Made by a program: the position numbers and the translations under genes
Shown: positions 11,857 to 23,796 of the stretch, one piece after another
Position numbering within the stretch: the first letter of the stretch is position 1
Layout: each line of letters opens with the position of its first letter
The notes under the pieces: model-generated
Told to the model about the DNA's origin: nothing
The model's database searches: none
The model's input: only the letters and a program-made list of their open reading frames with translations
Assembly: GCA_023853785.1 (NCBI GenBank)
Contig: JAJIRX010000672.1
Coordinates: 1-52,311 of the forward strand
DNA from: Psilocybe azurescens
Taxonomy: Eukaryota > Basidiomycota > Agaricomycetes > Agaricales > Agrocybaceae
Length of the DNA: 52,311 nt
Reading direction: 5' to 3'

Positions 11857-12657
11857 TTTCGTGGTGGTAGTTTATGAGAAGAGACCAGGGGCCTATGTTA
11901 TGGCAAGGCCCAACAACGACACTATTAACACCGACTGTCGTGAAGACAGCTAAGCCACGGCTCGCCCGCAGTGTCTATTTCGGGATATCTAATCACATGA
12001 TGTCGTGATAATATTGTTCTAATTATAGATACTGGACCGAGGCGGGAATGAGGTGTTTACGAAAAGCTTCTCCCGCGTAGGGCAGACAGAAATTTACAAT
12101 GATGCAACAGTTTTTAATTCATATCTATGTATGTAATGACTAATAGTGAGGATACAAATGCGATAGAAAGCGGAAGGATCGGAAGGTATGTAAGATGTAA
12201 CTACTCGAAATCCGGATTAAAAGAGTCGGAAAGAGAAGTCGTTTGAGTGCTAGAGAGAAAACTCGGATGGAAAGAAAGAACATTCAAAAGAGAGAAACTT
12301 TAGGGAGAGTGCGTCAAAGTCAGGTAATGAAAAATGTAATGCCTGATGGATGCGTTGCTGGATGATAGCTGTGAACCAAGACGTAGAAAGAGAATCTAAA
12401 ATAACAAAAGAATTGCGATAATAATACAACGGCGAAAAGGAGACTGAATATGATACACGCAACGAAAAAGAAATTAAAACGACAGTCAAGACGTAAAAAG
12501 TGAAATAAAGGACAAAAGGACGGCAAAACGGTAAAATGCGACTTGAAATAAGAAAGCATCTCAGTCGATTTGCGTTCAAGAAAAGTTCTTGCGGACAGCG
12601 GTAGGAGAAGTCGAAGCTTTGAGTTTGAGTCCGTGTTCCGTAACTCAAATTAGACCC
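11857..12657. other. Intergenic region upstream of F-box gene / 3' of DUF6533 gene
   Basis: No supported gene. The minus-strand ORF at 12250-12648 is Phe/Ser-rich and compositionally biased, typical of chance translation of an AG-rich strand. It lies in the presumed 3' region of the DUF6533 gene. Confidence 0.5.
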
Positions 12658-14721
12658 TCATCGAGCCGAGGATGCCAGTTCAACGTCTACCCTGATACCT
12701 CTGACCGAATAGTTTGAATGATTCTCCAGGCTGAGCGATGGTGACCTTCGTCTTCCTTTATTGCCCACTTCCAAGGATTGATATGCTGGAGCAGGACTAT
12801 CGCGGCGGTGTCCTTGACTGTAATCGTCTCCTTCGGGGATTGGTTCCCCATCTTCTCCCCCAACTGCCGCATTCAAGGCTCCGAGTGGCATACCCATCCC
12901 GTACCGGATGTCATCCATTTCAACAACATCCTGTTCGAGATCAATGTCCATGTGGTCGGGGTGGATGCTGCCCAGCGTTGTAAGAACAACATTTGAGCTG
13001 ATGGTACTGACTATGCCTCGACTCCTTCCATACCGGCCACTGCTTTTGGTACGGTGGCCGGGTGGGGTATACGGGGAACCTTGTTGGGTCATCGATTTCG
13101 TGGTGAAAGCGGCAATTCCTGTCCCTTCTGAATGAGAAACAGTTTCGGAACCGCGTTCACGAAGATCGAGAATCTGAAGAAAAGGGTTGAGAGAGAACTT
13201 CAGAGAGTGATAGAAAATGGGGCCATACCAGACGACAGGCAAGGACAGGTCCAAGCATTACACTCAAAGGAATGTTGATGGCGGAAATTACTTGACGGGG
13301 TCTGGTGAAGAAGCCGATGTGAAAAGGCTGAGGTTGAGTAAAACGAGAAACGCACTGTAGGTAAAACACGCCATTGATCTAAGTGTATATATGCGCTATT
13401 AGAAAACATGATTAGAGATAGTACGAAGGACCGACCAAGTTGGCAATAGAAATTAAGATATAATAGAAAACGCCTAAGCCAAGGCGTTTAGCACAATCAA
13501 AGACAATCGGGAAAGTAGAAACGAACCCTCTCGAAGGAAAGTTTGAATCAAGCGACTATTCGGTCCTCCGTTACGTCTGCGGATGTTAAACGCTTTCCAG
13601 ACAGTCATCATCGTGACCACGGTGTCGAAAAGGAGAGGCGCGATCTAAAATGAGAAAGGCCACTTGGTTTATTTCTTGGAACAACGTTACAAAGCTTACA
13701 AAGAAGCCTATTGAGTAGGAATATTATCAGCAAACGGTTTATGAGTAAGGTAACGAAAAAGCTGACCTAGTAAATGCGCTGAATGTGGCTTCGACATTGG
13801 AAAGCAAGGGCCACTATCCTGTTACTACGTTTCAGCCTTTGCGTTCAGAAGCAAAGGAAAAGGCTTACAAAGGGGGTTTGAAGAAAGGCAGCACTATATC
13901 CGCGATAAAGTGAGAAAAAATAATGACAGAAACAGCGAATTTGACATTACACAACATTTGAGTTGTATCAACATAGAGTTGGTATGCAACAACCCCAGAC
14001 AAGGCCGAAAGCAAGAACCAGAGAACGTAAACGTTTCTGCTGAAAAATGCATACGTGCGAATAAGGAGGACAGCTTGAAAAAGACAGTTTAGAAAGGATT
14101 ATGGTACGAGCTGCGAAAGGACTTGCATTCTGAGCCTACTTGATTCCACATGGCGAGGGCCACAGGAATCTGAAGGATGTAATGCTGTTAGAATATATGC
14201 CTGTAATTAATGAGTGATCCAGAAAATGAACCTTGTAGATCCGCTCGCATGTTTCTCTTGAGTGATCAACGACAAAGCAGTAAAGTAGATACGGCACGAC
14301 AATGATGACCCAATATCTACAGAGTGATAAGCATGCGAGGATTATCCCTTGTGCCGCATATACTCACCGGCAGAAGAGGTACGCCAGCTTGACGGGAGTC
14401 CAATGAGTTCTCCACACCTGAGAGAAGAGATCAGAAAGAATATATGCGCAAAATGTATGAAATGCACAAAGCGATATTCTCTGGTCAAACTGATGATCCA
14501 GTCCCAGAGGACTACGGCGTCTACGGGGCAGGTCAAATCGACGTGCGTCAAAAAGCAAGAAAACGGAGAAGTAGAGGGGAACTAGTTACACATGGCTATA
14601 AATCCTCGGATAAGTTTTACAGTAGTAGATGAGGTCAAGTATACGTACCACAGAAGTATACCTGAGTGACGTAGATGAAATGGTCCGCCGTTTCGAGCTC
14701 AGCAATGCTCTGAGAGTCCAT
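12658..14721 (-). CDS. DUF6533-type multi-pass membrane protein
   Basis: Polytopic membrane protein of a family expanded in Agaricomycetes, function unknown. Start ATG at 14719-14721 (MDSQSIAELETADHFIYVTQ). The DUF6533-like first block reads LWDWIISLTREYRF, then WRTHWTPVKLAYLFCRYWV. Further hydrophobic helices follow: IIVVPYLLYCFVVDH, NVYVLWFLLSALSGVVAYQLY, then PLLFDTVVTMMTVWKAFN, GVFYYILISIANL, and VMLGPVLACRLVLDLRERG near 13220. A hydrophilic Ser/Gly/Asp-rich cytoplasmic-type tail of about 150 residues ends at 12658. Many short introns separate the helices. The helix order and the conserved last helix followed by LDLRERG fit the family well. A start in the same frame further upstream (14883) was rejected as a Phe/Ser-rich non-family extension. 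Confidence 0.78.
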
Positions 14722-15569
14722 GGCGAGCGAGAGCAACGACGGCGAGGAGAGCTGGATGGTGGTGGTGGAAGGGAGAAAAAGAAAGAGAGGATGACGGGAA
14801 GAAAAAAAACAACAAAGAAAAGGCGGAAAGAAAAAGGAGTTGAATCGATCTGGGAGGTTTAAGTGTAACGTCACAACAGACATTCTACAAACTCTGGAAG
14901 AAGCAACTGGCCATCCTTTTTTGGTCAGAAGTACAACCGTCGCCGTTACGCTGGTGACTTCCGTCGAGTTCTGAGAAACATGACTCGACTCCGCCGTCCT
15001 CTTCTAGCTCTGGGAGTTGCCACAGTAAAGCATAGTCCAATATGTTATCCACTCTGTCCAAAGTTTCATACCAATCCCTAGCACATTCTGAATACAAAGC
15101 GCGGCCATGAGTTTAAGTCTGATGATCTAGTAGTAATGGTAATCAGTCTGAAGCAACGCGGATACATAGTAATCAGCGGCCTCGAGGACACCATCGCGAT
15201 CTGTTCGAGCTTAGTGCCCGGTAAACACCAGTATCGTTGCCTAATCTACCCCATATGCATTGAGTTGAAGCCAGAAGCAGTGAAGCCAGAAAGTACCCAA
15301 AACACTATCGCGGTCGTACCCAAGGATGCCATTTGTACCAACCTGCCTATCTGATGGCTTTGAAGAAGCACACCATCAGCGGAATCAACGTCAGGAAGCT
15401 AGATCGCGGAGTAGTTCTGATCAAAAGGTAAAGGCGCGTACGACGCGCTCGTGACTAATCTCTCCGTACACGTGACCGATTTAACCGTAGCAAGCCGTGG
15501 CCCGCGGCCCCGCGTTCCGCTGAGATTTCTTGAATCCGCTTCTTGAGTGACGTTGCTCTGCTTCACCAA
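14722..15569. promoter_or_regulatory. Divergent promoter region of DUF6533 gene and ALG9
   Basis: 848 bp between two divergent starts. Small ORFs inside (14885-15097 minus, 15136-15354 plus) have no recognisable domain. No clear TATA box was seen. Confidence 0.4.
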
Positions 15570-18050
15570 ATGGCCTCAAATGTGCAGGAGCTGCGCTTTA
15601 GAGGTCCTACAAACACCCCACAAAAACCAAAACCTCCACCAGTGCCTCGCCATACCGGTATCTTGCAAGACCAGCTTCGTAGGTTCGTACTTCGCGATCC
15701 TTAGCTTGCTTCTGTCATTGAAATGAACCAATTCTAGAGCACAACGTCGACCATGGGCACCATCTTTTTCTCTAGCCGTCCGCATCCTGTTCTTGCTCCG
15801 CATTTCGGGCGCGATGTATTCTAATATCGGTGACTGTGATGAAGGTGCGAGTTTATCTAGAATACTTCTAACTTGCTGGCGTCTTATTATTTGTCCTCTT
15901 CAAATCCAGTTTTCAACTTTTGGGAACCTTTGCACTTCCTCGATCAAGGTTATGGTTTCCAGACCTGGGAGCTGTCGCCAATATATGCCCTTAGAAGTTG
16001 GGCGTATATTTTGCTGCATTACATCCCTCCCTCATATTGGCCGCATAATTCTTTCGGGTGACAAGGTACGCAGACTCTGTTTAACAGTGTGTTCGACCGC
16101 ATTGTTAATGTCGTTATGATAGCGCGCTGCTTTCTTTGGTGTCCGCATCTTTTGGCTACAATCTCAGTACTTGTTGAAGCGAAACTATATCGAGCAATTA
16201 CCGAAAGAATCAACGAACGCGTAGGACGCTATTTCTTCTTTCTCATGCTCTTCAGTGCTGGAATGTGGAATGCCGCAACAGGTACGCTGAACTACTTGAC
16301 GACGTCCCTGTGATGCTTATTTTAGTTCCATCTAGCTTTCCTTCCATCCACCTTCGCTATGTATACTACCACTTTAGCGTTCTCATATGCATGCCTTCCA
16401 AGCAGTACAGGTAACACACGACGAACAGTTGCCGCCACATTAATATTCGCAACTGGTGGTATTGTGGGATGGCCCTTGCCCTCGCTCTCGCTATCCCTTT
16501 CGTATTTGAAGAACTCTTTGTATATGGTGCAGACGTCGTTACCCCCAATATTGGTTTGACTGGTTTAGAGGTCGTGTCACCAGGTTGATCGGGGCAGGAC
16601 TTGCGGCTTCTCTTATTTTTGTAAGAAACTTACTACTTTTAATTACTGTTTACCAACTCATAGACCTCTAAGATCCCAGTTATCGGCATCGATAGCCTGG
16701 CTTATGGAAAGCTTGTCGTTGTTCCTTGGAATATCGTTCGCTACAACATTTTCGGTGGTGATGGACGCGGTCCAACTCTGTACGGAACAGAACCATGGCA
16801 CTTTTACATCCAGAACCTTTTCCTCAACTTCAACATCCTCATATTCCTTGCGCTGTTCTCCCTTCCAGCCTTGGCGATAACTTACTTCGTCGACCGCAAG
16901 AGGCTAGGGTTCACTACGCCAACTGCTAATCAAAGTTCGCCTTTCACGCTTCTAGGCTTGAGACTTGCTCCGCTTTACATGTGGCTGGGCATCTTGACCC
17001 TGCAGCCACACAAAGAAGAAAGGTTCATGTTCCCCGCGTATCCCCTAGTATGCTTTAACGCCGCTGTGTGTCTATACCTCGCTCGGGGTTGGTTGGAAAC
17101 GGCATATGTCACTCTAACGAAGTCACCTTACCGAGTGAGTGTGACCTATAATGTTTGATTCAATTTTTTGCTAATGAAAACCAAACTGCTTTAGGCTTCT
17201 CAAACTCTCCTCTTCAGCAGGTTCACTCTATCGGTGGTCTTGTTAACCTCCTTCATTTCTCTCACGCGCATATTTGCCCTCTGGTTCTACTATCACTCTC
17301 CATTGACCGTCGCATTCGAGCTTCAGTCCATTGAACTTCCCCGCCTTCTCAATGTCACGGGCCTTCTCCCCATCTACCCTCCAGGCACGGACGAGGATGA
17401 AAGACCTCGCATTGATCTGACGCCCATCAAAGAGTTTGACTTGACGCTTTGCTACGGCAAGGACTGGTATCGTTTCCCTGGCCATTTCCTCATTCCCAAT
17501 CATGTGAAGGTGGAGTTTATCAAGAGCGAGTTTGACGGGATGTTGCCCAGGCATTTCGAGGAGAAGCTTCCGGTGGAGGATAAAGACGACAGTAACGTGA
17601 TTACGGAGCTGGCGGATAGGTGGTGGCTGAGGCCTGAGACCAGATATGTACCCAAGGATCTGAACGACTTGAACAAGGAGGATCTGTCGCACTATGTTCG
17701 TTCAAATTATACTGGGCATCTTTTCATGATTGTTAATACTTTATTTTATCACACAGGTCCCAGTAAGCGAGTGTGACTACCTCGTCGACCTCGACTTCCC
17801 TCTACACCCCAGAACCTCGGCCCTGGAACCACGCTACGCAACAATGAGCGAGACCTGGGAGAGGATCTCATGCCATCCTTTCCTCGATGCACAGAACTCT
17901 TTTATCCTCACAAGGATGTTCTGGCTTCCAGGTTCTGCATGGCAAGGAAACAATGAATACGGAGACTTCTGCTTGCTGAAGAATATCCAGAAAGTACACG
18001 GGAAAGAGGTAAAAGTCGCCAACAGGGTCAGGTCGCAGAGTCAAAATTAG
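15570..18050 (+). CDS. ALG9: ALG9 alpha-1,2-mannosyltransferase (GT22)
   Basis: ER membrane enzyme that adds alpha-1,2-mannoses from dolichyl-phosphate mannose to the lipid-linked oligosaccharide for N-glycosylation. ATG at 15570 (MASNVQELRFRGP). The GT22 catalytic-loop motif GDCDEVFNFWEPLHFL is joined across the intron 15845-15909. Then come GYGFQTWELSPIYALRSWAY, AFLPSTFAMYTTTLAFSYA, IVGWPFALALAIPF, YGKLVVVPWNIVRYN, YGTEPWHFYIQNLFLNFN and LQPHKEERFMFPAYPL, all ALG9 landmarks. A lumenal C-terminal domain ends at 18050. Reading through needs single-base changes near 16056-16058, 16150-16153, 16476-16477 and 16555-16557, mostly in homopolymers. A broken ALG9 is unlikely in a viable fungus, so these are probably assembly errors. 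GPI mannosyltransferases of the same clan lack this exact motif set. Confidence 0.95.
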
Positions 18051-18346
18051 GAGACCTTAAATTATAGGCTCTTAGAATGAGTAAAGTACTTATACACATT
18101 ATACGGAGTTAATGTTAATATCAAACGGAAATCTTCACGGAAACCAATTGTTGTGATTGAACGAAAGCGTCGCGCAACTGACCCGATGGTCGGGTCCAAG
18201 AGACTCAGAATATTTGTCACTGCTTGACGCGACAGTTGTCCGCCTCCCAGTCATTGCGGCGCAGTCACGTTGGGCCTTTGCAACTTTCGTTCGGATTCAT
18301 CTCTTGTCCTTGTTTTTATTTTTCAAGCCTCTTATCTAACTTAAAT

Positions 18347-20607
18347 ATGAGCGATTTTCCTCTCGACGACCAGCTCAACACCCCTCCAATATCTCCTGCC
18401 CCATCTGACAACACCTTGGACGTGCTGTGCACCTTGAACCCACTGTCTCCGGACCTGACGCCCACTCAGCTGACTTTCAACCAGTCATCGGGACATATTC
18501 CCTTTCTGTTATACGACGAAGACTATGTAGAGCCTGTGGATCTTCAAAGGTTCTCTATCTCGGATTTCTCGCTCGCTTCTGTCAATGCTGGACAAGTTGA
18601 TAGTTCTGGGTTGTGTATTCCTGCAGTTCGGCCCTCTTCTGTTTCTGATCTGGGAAGTGGTGCTGCTTCAATCATATCCCTGCTGGCAGTCGTCTGAGTC
18701 GCGATGCTCGAGCAAAGCACAACAGACTCAGTATATCTGGGCTTGGACACCTTTGACAGTTCGAATACTATAAGCTCTGTGGGTACCTTTGGCCCGAAAC
18801 GAAAATCTCGCCGACAAAGTGCTGGCAATACCGATGCGTCTCCGCATCGTCCTGACTCGCCCTCGCTATCTCAGACTTTTCCAAGTTCCGTCTCATTGTC
18901 TAGAGGAAGCGTCGCGACAGACCAGTCGTCTGTTGTTTTCAACCGCAAGAGGTCGTCGACTGTTACTAACCAAAATTTGTCTTGCATATTCGCCAGTCCC
19001 AGCGTGTTGTCAGATGGTAATGGTAAAAGGGCATCTCTATTAGCTCGAATGGATTCCTTCAATGCGAATTCTACCGAGCCTAAATTGGATAGTCCCACTA
19101 GACGGACGAGCATTGTGGCCCACATTGCAGGCTCTGAAAACGAGACCTCGTTTATATTCAATGATCAAGAGGATGGCGATATGGACTCGGAGCCCACGAC
19201 ACCTCCAAAGGCAATCCCAAAACTATTTCATGGATCTCTTCTCGTGACTGGGACTATAAAAAATACAAAGACTACGTCGCTCAAGAAGGTTCGTATCCCA
19301 TGCCTCGCAGCCCTAGCCCAGTAAATGATATCGAAGTTGGAAATACAACTATAAGCCCACGTCGCAGGGCACCCGCGCGCATTAATGCCATGGAGCATCG
19401 TGATTTGAATGTCATCGTCGAAACACCTCGCGCTTCACAATTTGCGCGCGAAATCCAAGAATATCGTCCTGAAAGTCCAGTCCAAGGAGGCATACCACAT
19501 TCTGCGTCGCATAGGCTCTCCCTTCGTCACAATGAACACAATTGGCTGAGAGATGTTGCCTTGCAATTTCTTGTGGATCAAGAGGGTTTCCGCGCCGCTC
19601 ATCCTTTGTTCAGGTTCACCGGAGTAGCGCGTATACGTCCCACTCAGAACTCGAAGGCTTCTCTTATTGTGATGGCACAGTTCAGACCCGTCACCAGGCA
19701 GGCATTTCATTTCCATTACGCCCCTTTCGAATCACCTCCTATCCTTCGACGAGTTACTGTCAACTTTGACGAAACGCATGACTATCTAAGCAAGCAAGCT
19801 CTTCTTACGCTGAAGAATAACGGTGTGTATGTTTTGCATGGGCATGAAATGTCCCAGCTTACGCCGGAAGGAGAGTCCTTGAAACTATACTGGCAGTTCG
19901 AGTATCTGATCGATGATCGCCGGGTGGAGACTTCAGGAAGGATCATGGAAGGCGAGAAGATTATGACGCCTCTGACGTTCTCTTGTGTCCCAGCCCTCCT
20001 CTTGCCTGGTCAAGGGAAGCGAAATAGCATCATGCACGTATTCAAGAAAGGCGTGGCACCGAAATTGGTGGCCGAGCGGCTTCAGCCACCTGGTATATCC
20101 ACAACTCCTAAAACTACTACCGACCCGCAGGTCGCAGAGACGGTTGCGCCTGTGGCCAATTTCTTTTCTTCCAAGGCGCACGCTTGGAACATACATAGGC
20201 GTGGCCAGTCCCATGGCATTCACACCACTAATATTCAGAAGCATGCCCAGCCGAATTTCCCGTCGGTCTATGAACAAGAATCACAGGATATCGACCCAAA
20301 ATCCCCTTCCGCACATCGTCGAGCATCTTTCGGTGGAGAGAATCACAAACATGCTATCACGCCACCTCGATTTGATACTTTGACTTCTTCCGCAAATAAG
20401 TATCCAGGTGTTTCGTTTGAGACCCCAGGCCCATCTCGCCATATCATACCTCCTCAAAAACTAGCCGAGTTACTCGATGCTCCTGGATCTCCAGAAAGGC
20501 CTAACGCACATCGCCTCTCCTTCCATACGCAACAGCAGTCAATTTGCCCTCTTACTCCTCGACCTCGACAGACCAATAATGCCAGAGATCCTTCGCATAT
20601 ACGATGA
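18347..20607 (+). CDS. Conserved basidiomycete protein with disordered N-terminus, function unknown
   Basis: I do not recognise a named domain. The ATG at 18347 starts MSDFPLDDQLNTPPIS. About 300 residues of Ser/Thr/Pro-rich sequence follow, rich in potential phosphosites (KRKSRRQS, NRKRSSTV). Then come RDWDYKKYKDYVAQEGSYP (about 19245-19300) and, from about 19500 to 20090, an ordered alternating beta-type domain: LRDVALQFLVDQEGFRAAHP, FRFTGVARIRP, then RRVTVNFDETHDYLSKQALL and LKLYWQFEYLIDDRR, ending FSCVPALLLP. A disordered tail with two further Ser/Pro clusters ends at 20607. The ordered part is a 435-residue intact frame. Upstream, indels are needed near 18690-18710 and 19235-19250. It could be a regulatory or cytoskeletal scaffold, but nothing in the sequence decides this. 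Confidence 0.65.
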
Positions 20608-20816
20608 TATTTGCATGTTGTAAATAAAGACATGAGGTAGTAAGCGTTGAGAAAATAGGATGTTGACATATCGAGCATATCATGCCCAGCTAGAGATACA
20701 GAATATAGAAGTTTGAATGTAATCAAATATACATGTTTCCTACAAAAGAGTTCACACAACACCCATTATGAGGTATTCGTCGACTCTAAGCCAGTGTCGT
20801 TTGGTAGAGCAAAGAA

Positions 20817-23719
20817 TCAATGGCAACAGTCGCCCTTGATGGTCGCCTCATCGCTGAAAGCGGGAACACTGAGTGGGTCCTTGCTTCCGGGTACGTCCAT
20901 GCTGGGGTTCGCCTTGAAGAAAGAATTGGGTTTGAACGACACGCTGAGGTGCTCAACAGGCATACTAAGGTTTAATAATAAAAAAGTCTAGATGAGTCCA
21001 AGAGAAAGACTAATGAACATGGTGCTTACACAGGCCAATCTTCCGGGCGAGGAATATGGGTAGTACCTGATTGTACAATTACAGTCAACATTTACGAGAT
21101 GCTAAACGGAAAATATTATATTTGCACTCACCAACGGTGACATAAACTAAGATATCCTCATTCACGACATCGTTCTTACCCTCAACCCAAACTCCAATGG
21201 AGTCTTCTGGCTCGTCTTTAGTTTGTGGGACATACTTCCCAGCCGGCCACATCCTGACTGTTCCGCTATCTTCTGCCTCCACATCCTTACACACCCAAAT
21301 GGTGTTCTTCAAGAAAGCAGCTCTTCTGGCAGCCCATCCATCAGGCCTGGCCATCATCGGCGTAGCTCCGGCCTTAACACCGATGCTATACCCGACGTCC
21401 TTGCCGGAGCTATAATGCTGCTTGCCCTTATTCACGATTCTCCACCTGCGCTCCGTTGCGAAATCGTATTTCCTGCCAGACTCGACTTCAACGGGTGTGT
21501 CCTTCGAATAGAAAGCGTTTCCAGCGAAGTTGTCCTTCGAGCCTGTCTGGGCGTCGAGCGGGAGGATATCAGACTCGATGACAGTGTTCTTGAGACCGTC
21601 GATCATTGGGTCTACACGGACGCTGAACATATGTTGGTGGTAATGCCCATTGATGTTGGGGGCGACGGTCGTGCCGTATGGATTGGGTTCGCCATCCTTG
21701 CTGAGATAGACCGACAAAATACCAGTCAGACGGATCTCAAACTCGATGCTTCCGTCCTGGTAAAAGTGGTAGTTCCAGATGTACTCTGTCAAAATTTAAT
21801 TAGAGCATATAGCATATGAAACAGAATCGCTCTTACCATAGTTCGCAAGGGTGCAAACCATGCTGACCACCAGCCTTCTGCGTCTCACGGTCTGCGATCT
21901 TCCATTGGGGCGATAGTCAGTGTGCTTCCATAGCACACCAGCATCCTCTTCATGAATGCAAATGACGTTCTTGATCACTATCGCGCTTCCATCGTGTGCT
22001 ATGAAAGAACCGGGCTATATAATTCACCGATGGGTAAGTAGGGTTGTGTCAAAGAGAATCGGACGAACCAGATAATGGATTTGGCCAAGGCAATCGCAGC
22101 CAAGAGACAGTTCATTTGCCATCGTACCCATGCCATATTCACCCCTGGTTAATAAGATTAGAATCTAAATTTATACAAAAGGTACATAGACTTACGAATC
22201 GAAAGCAAATTTCCTTGGATGGGGATATTCTGGGGCACCGTATGGGACAACCATCTCCGCCAATGATAAGCGGTACATGATAGGCCGAATCTCTCCATGG
22301 TCATTGTACGTGATAGTTGATAGAGCAATTCCCTCTCGGTGGGTGAAAGCTAGAAACGAAATAAGCAAGCTGTGTATGAGTTCAAACATGGAATAACCTT
22401 ACCGATGTGCATTTTCCAATTTTGCCATTCCAGAACATTTCCATCCATTTTGAAGCTCACACCTTCAGGTTGAACAACGTGCAAGGGTTTGAGATCTTGC
22501 CTCGGTTTGTATCCTCCTTCTTCAGTCTTGGCCATGAGATCAGGGAGGAAGTCCCAGGCCTTGCGAGGAGGGGGATCCGGTCGCGCCGCGAAGAAGCAAG
22601 GGCATCGGCAGCAAGAGGAGGAGGTGCGGTGCTATATGTACTCAATTTAGCCGATCCATCCTCAGCGCGAATCCAATGAGGGGGAAGTCTGACATAAGTT
22701 CAGCTCAAAATAGATTACGACGTCATTGTATGCACTGACCGACACCAAGGAGTTCCTCCGAGTTAGCGTCGATGACAGGGATGAAGTCCTAAGTCGTTAG
22801 AATTTATTACTTGATTTTTTGGGCAAAAGGAAATGTAACACACCATGGGATGGGCGTATAAATTATCGTGCTCGGAGAAACGGGCAAACACAAGCGCCTG
22901 TTGTACACGTCGTTTCTGGGGGAAACGATCATCATAACCAATCGACCATCCGTCGCAGAATATTTGTTCAGGTAAGACACCTTTTTCATAAAAGCTTTAT
23001 TTACTTATCAACAAGAGTGGCTGCAATGGGGCTTACCAACATCTGCTGCCAACGCCTGGATTACGGGATTATTCTTGACAACAACTTCGCAGGCGATGAG
23101 CTCCTCCACAGAAATTTGGGGGTGGAATTGTTCATCAAGGAGAGTGAAGGCGTCAACTTCCCATTGACTGGTTTCGTCATTCAGGGACAATACTGCGTTG
23201 TAGGCGCGGCTAACGAGCGTTTATTAGCATAGTATTCAAAAAAGGAGATTGAGGCGGCTAACCCATTGACAACATCCAGGAACTAGCCAAAACAGGAACT
23301 TCAGTAAATAGTTAAATCAGTTTGTCATTTCACTCACATCAACCTCTGCTCTCCTGATTATCTTCGTAGGAGCTTCTGTTTTCTCTCCAGGACCAAGTGG
23401 TATGCCGAGGTATGCCAAAACGACTCTCTTAGGAGGTGGAAGGAGAGTGCATGTGATGAATTTGATTGCCTTGACCTCAGTCTTAGCAGCAATATGTTGC
23501 CTGACTGTCAAAGATACTACGGGGATCTAAATGATGCAATTATACATCCAATGTGTTAGATGGTTTAAGTCAATATGAACTCATCGTGCTTACTTCTTCG
23601 GCAGTTAATGGGTCCAAGGGGTGTTTAAACGCAGTCGGAACCTGTCCTGCTTTGGGTTGGACATCAGTTGCTGTACTAGGTACAGCACTAAACGTCGATG
23701 CATTTCCGTCTGGACTCAT
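20817..23719 (-). CDS. Copper amine oxidase (primary-amine oxidase, TPQ cofactor)
   Basis: Oxidises primary amines to aldehydes with release of ammonia and H2O2; fungal members let amines serve as nitrogen source and are often peroxisomal. Start ATG at 23717-23719; N2/N3-type domains follow. Catalytic-domain landmarks: AFDSGEYGMGTMANELSLG then CDCLGQIHYL (about 22200-22080), whose FDS Asp is the expected catalytic base; the TPQ motif ANYEY, with Tyr in the exon ending at 21837 and the remainder after the intron 21786-21836; the copper ligands in GHYHQHMF (about 21650); and the third ligand in GTTHIPRPEDWPVMP near the C-terminus. The last exon ends KGDCCH at 20817. There is no SKL-type peroxisomal signal at this C-terminus. 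About a dozen short introns. A TATATATA at 23789-23796 precedes the start by about 70 nt. Confidence 0.94.
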
Positions 23720-23788
23720 TCTGCTGCTGTTTCGAAAGTCTGGGAAAGTGGGAGCTATATCAGCGATTGGCGCCGTTTGAGATCCGTT

Positions 23789-23796
23789 TATATATA
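23789..23796 (-). promoter_or_regulatory. Possible TATA box of the copper amine oxidase gene
   Basis: TATATATA about 70 nt upstream of the start at 23719 on the minus strand. Position and sequence fit a TATA element; not tested. Confidence 0.4.

Noticed and set aside
12250..12648. Phe/Ser-rich 132-residue minus-strand frame
   Set aside because: It is the translation of a purine-biased strand in a 3' region; no family resemblance.
20817..23719. Part of a biosynthetic cluster with the SDR and FMN oxidase genes
   Set aside because: The three enzymes are 20 kb or more apart with unrelated housekeeping genes in between, and no backbone enzyme is present.
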